Assembly: GCA_900546295.1 (NCBI GenBank)
Contig: URCK01000075.1
Coordinates: 1 to 7,323, forward strand
DNA: 7,323 nt
DNA from: an uncultured Eubacteriales bacterium
Lineage (GTDB): Bacteria > Bacillota > Clostridia > Oscillospirales > Oscillospiraceae
Direction of reading: 5' to 3'
Part shown: positions 5,308-7,323 of the stretch, piece after piece
Layout: each line of letters starts with the position of its first letter
Position numbering within the stretch: position 1 is the stretch's first letter
Notes under the pieces: generated by a model
What the model saw: only the letters and a program-made list of their open reading frames with translations
The model's database searches: none
What the model was told of the DNA's origin: nothing
Made by a program: the position numbers and the translations under genes

Positions 5308-7041
5308 GTGAGCATTGGCAGAGAAGAGAGTTTGTTTCTGACCGTTTCCGAGGATCACAGGCAGCGAGCCTATCCTGAATATGTGCAGCGCATGAGCGCG
5401 CCCTTTTCGCGCGCGGGCGGTATGGTCGCGGCCTACGAGGGCGTGCTGCTCGGCGGAGCGGACAAGCGCTTTGGGCTGGATGAACTCAATTTATGGCTGC
5501 GCCGCTATCGCTACGCCGCCTATGATATGGACGTGCTGCTGCCCGCTGCGCACCTGTGCCTTGAGCGCGCGGTGCGCGCTGACCTCATGGCGGAGCGCCC
5601 CGGCGTTTTCGCGATGGCGCGGCAGGCGGCGGGGGAGATCCTGCGCGGCGATCTGCTGCAATACCGCCGTAGCTCGCGCGGCTGGCTCTATATTTACGAC
5701 CTTGCAAAGAGGTTTCCCGGCGCGGAAACGGTCGAGGATCGCCGGTTGCTGAAAAACCTTGCGGGTTTTGACGAGATGCTCGACCTGTTCGAAGAGCTCT
5801 CGGGGCGCAGCGAAACCTGCGCCGATGCCCGCGCGCTGGTCGATCTTGCGGCGCTTTTGTACCGCAAGATCCTGACGCGCTACTTCGCGCCCGGCCACGA
5901 CCAGGACATTTTTCCCGAGCGGGAGACGGACGAGGCGCAGGAGCTTGCCGAACCGGGCGAGATCGAATGGACGCAGACCGAGGAGCAGGAGCTCAAATAT
6001 GAAAGCGCGGGAGTGGCTTCGGCGGATGGTCTTACGCTGCCGGAGGATGCGCTCGCGTCGGTGCCGGAATATTTGCAGCGCAACTTCGGCCCGAGCTTTC
6101 GCACTGAGCAGGCGATGCGCGAGATCGAGCGCGCCGTCTGCACCGGCATCCACGAGGAGAGAAAGCTTCTCTTCACCGACGGGCTGGGACAGGAGGCCTA
6201 CGAGGGCACGGACCCTCGCGCCCAGTCGCTGCGTGCAAGCTACGAGAAGAATCTTGAAATGCTGCGCACGCACGAGGACGCGGCGCGGCAGGGCAGGCGC
6301 AGCATCGAGCAGGCCTTCCGCAACGCGCTGAGCCTGCGCAGCGAGCCGGAGATCTACCGCGCTGACCACGGCACGCTCGACAATGCGGCGCTGTGGAGGG
6401 TCGGACGATGTGCGTTTCCGCTGCTGTTTGAAAAGATCGTGCGGCAGGACGAGTCAAGCGTTGTCGTGGAGCTTCTTATCGACGCAAGCGGCTCGCAGTC
6501 CGTGCGGCAAGGCATGGTGGCGCTGCAAAGCTACCTTTTCAGCAGTGCGCTGAGCGGCATCGGTATCCCGCACCGCGTGATGAGCTACTGCACCTACGGT
6601 GACCACACGGTGCTGCGGCGCTTTCGCGATTATGACGATCATCCCGAGACGGACCGGCGCATCCTTGAGTACCGCGCGACCTCCAACAACCGCGATGGCC
6701 TTGCGCTGGCGGCGGCAGGGCTCGACATTAAAAAACGACGCGAGGAACATAAAGTAGTCATTGTTTTCAGCGATGGCCTGCCAAACGATATGATCAGCGG
6801 GCGCAAGCGCAGCGGTATGCCGGAGCGCTATGTCGGCGACGCCGCCATCCGAGACACCTGCTTTCAGGTGCGAAAGCTGCGGCGCGAGGGTGTGCACGTG
6901 CTCGGTATTTTCCTCGGCGAGGATGGGGAACTTGAAAATGAGCGTATGATCTACGGCGCGTCATTTCTGCGCATCCGCCGCGCGGAGGACTTTGCGGGCA
7001 GCGCGGGACGCAAGCTGAGTGAGCTGCTTTTATCGCTGTAA
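5308..7041 (+). CDS. Von Willebrand factor A domain protein, NorD/CobT-like partner of the AAA+ ATPase
   Basis: A 577-aa soluble protein with no signal peptide or membrane segment. The N-terminal half (1-195) is helical and not recognised as a named domain. Residues 196-236 form an acidic linker rich in Glu and Asp. A second helical region follows to about 350. The C-terminal VWA domain (about 384-577) has an intact metal-ion-dependent adhesion site: DASGS (Asp392, Ser394, Ser396), Thr458/Asp463 in TSNNRDG, and SDG with Asp489. An acidic linker before a C-terminal VWA recalls NorD and the CobT subunit of cobaltochelatase, which act with MoxR-type or CobS-type ATPases. The GTG start is 12 bases after the ATPase stop and follows AAGGGGA (5294-5300) with 7-base spacing, so the two genes are one operon. 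No NorCB, Rubisco or CobN gene is nearby, so a specific name is not justified. Confidence 0.9.
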   Translation: MSIGREESLFLTVSEDHRQRAYPEYVQRMSAPFSRAGGMVAAYEGVLLGGADKRFGLDELNLWLRRYRYAAYDMDVLLPAAHLCLERAVRADLMAERPGVFAMARQAAGEILRGDLLQYRRSSRGWLYIYDLAKRFPGAETVEDRRLLKNLAGFDEMLDLFEELSGRSETCADARALVDLAALLYRKILTRYFAPGHDQDIFPERETDEAQELAEPGEIEWTQTEEQELKYESAGVASADGLTLPEDALASVPEYLQRNFGPSFRTEQAMREIERAVCTGIHEERKLLFTDGLGQEAYEGTDPRAQSLRASYEKNLEMLRTHEDAARQGRRSIEQAFRNALSLRSEPEIYRADHGTLDNAALWRVGRCAFPLLFEKIVRQDESSVVVELLIDASGSQSVRQGMVALQSYLFSSALSGIGIPHRVMSYCTYGDHTVLRRFRDYDDHPETDRRILEYRATSNNRDGLALAAAGLDIKKRREEHKVVIVFSDGLPNDMISGRKRSGMPERYVGDAAIRDTCFQVRKLRREGVHVLGIFLGEDGELENERMIYGASFLRIRRAEDFAGSAGRKLSELLLSL

Positions 7042-7045
7042 GAGA

Positions 7046-7085
7046 AAAAAGGGGCTTCGATTTTGCGAAATCGAAGCCCCTTTTT
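7046..7085 (+). terminator. Strong intrinsic terminator of the ATPase/VWA operon
   Basis: A perfect 18-bp stem (7046-7063 with 7068-7085) and a TGCG loop starts 4 bases after the VWA stop. The stem core is GGGGCTTCGATTT, flanked by A5 and ending in T5, so it can work in both directions. Confidence 0.95.
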
Positions 7086-7234
7086 GAAAGGGCTACATTT
7101 GGTGTTTGCAGCGGCGACACATTACAAAATAAGGTAAATGCAAAGGATTTGTGGGTGAGATGCACAAGCGAAAGGGGCGATTTTGGGCTACAATTGAAAG
7201 ATGAGACAAAGGAAGAAAAAATGATAAAATACGC

Positions 7235-7262
7235 TTGACATTTCGCTTAATGCGTGTATAAT
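7235..7262 (+). promoter_or_regulatory. Full-consensus sigma-A promoter near the right edge
   Basis: TTGACA (7235-7240), a 16-bp spacer and TATAAT (7257-7262). Both hexamers are perfect. An A-rich stretch (about 7205-7229) lies just upstream, as an UP element would. No coding start follows within the window, so it drives something beyond base 7323. The gap from the terminator to this promoter (7086-7234) shows no gene or other clear signal. Confidence 0.9.
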
Positions 7263-7268
7263 AACATA

Positions 7269-7323
7269 CTGTTCCGCGAAACGGAGCGTGCACCTTGTAA
7301 ATTAAACAACGAAACTTTGACAA
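7269..7323 (+). other. Untranslated leader, possibly of an rRNA operon
   Basis: The transcript expected from the promoter at 7235-7262. It contains a short hairpin, GTTCCG/CGGAGC (7271-7276 with 7282-7287, one G-U pair, loop CGAAA). Then comes CACCTTGTAAATTAAACAAC (7291-7310), which resembles the CTTTGAAAACTAAACAA-type sequence before 16S rRNA genes in Firmicutes. No ribosome binding site or start codon is seen. The rRNA reading is inferred from resemblance and promoter strength; the gene itself is outside the window. Confidence 0.5.

Noticed and set aside
4306..5358. 350-codon open frame on minus under the AAA+ ATPase gene
   Set aside because: Antisense to a gene with intact AAA+ motifs; low-complexity His/Arg/Ala composition, and it would run through the divergent promoter region.
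5491..6369. 292-codon open frame on minus inside the VWA gene
   Set aside because: Arg/Ala/Leu-rich shadow with no motif; the plus frame has the MIDAS motifs and a ribosome binding site.
7090..7192. GGGCTACA occurring twice (7090-7097 and 7185-7192) as a possible repeat element or att site
   Set aside because: Only 8 bases match, the flanks differ, and no integrase or element boundary is present; likely chance.
7093..7323. 76-codon open frame on minus at the right edge
   Set aside because: It crosses a full-consensus promoter and leader on the opposite strand, runs off the edge, and has no recognisable features.

Overview
The window looks like chromosomal DNA from a GC-rich member of the Clostridia, plausibly an Oscillospiraceae/Ruminococcaceae-type gut anaerobe. 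The reasons are AGGAG-type ribosome binding sites, sigma-A-like promoters, a lipoprotein thioredoxin beside a NapH-like ferredoxin membrane protein, and a tiny CXXC protein of the CD1871A type. The genus cannot be fixed from this sequence. Gene density is ordinary, and I see no mobile element, CRISPR array or tRNA.

Layout: (1) A SulP-family anion transporter with a C-terminal STAS domain runs in from the left edge on + (1-1488) and ends at a perfect 15-bp hairpin. A second hairpin (1571-1604) closes the convergent minus-strand operon. (2) That operon (3602 down to 1631) has three tightly packed genes: a 50-aa TTG-start single-pass CXXC protein (3450-3602), a polytopic 4Fe-4S membrane protein (2537-3457) and a TlpA/ResA-like lipoprotein thioredoxin (1631-2533). 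Together they look like a route that carries electrons across the membrane to an extracytoplasmic dithiol, with no CcdA or DsbD in view. (3) Upstream, also on minus, is a PAP2-type membrane phosphatase (3736-4260) with its own promoter. (4) Divergent from it is a two-gene + operon: a MoxR/NorQ-like AAA+ ATPase (4438-5295) and a large von Willebrand A protein of the NorD/CobT type (5308-7041). It is driven by a near-consensus promoter whose -35 box is the loop of a perfect 12-bp inverted repeat, and it ends at a strong 18-bp-stem terminator. (5) The last 240 bases hold a full-consensus promoter (TTGACA-16-TATAAT) and a leader resembling the region before 16S rRNA in Firmicutes, so an rRNA operon may begin just past the right edge.

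The points most worth a second look are the small CXXC gene and its overlap with the Fe-S gene, the CcdA-less redox module, the ATPase whose Walker A lysine is followed by Asn instead of Ser/Thr, the absence of any obvious client for the ATPase/VWA pair, and the dyad wrapped around the ATPase -35 box.
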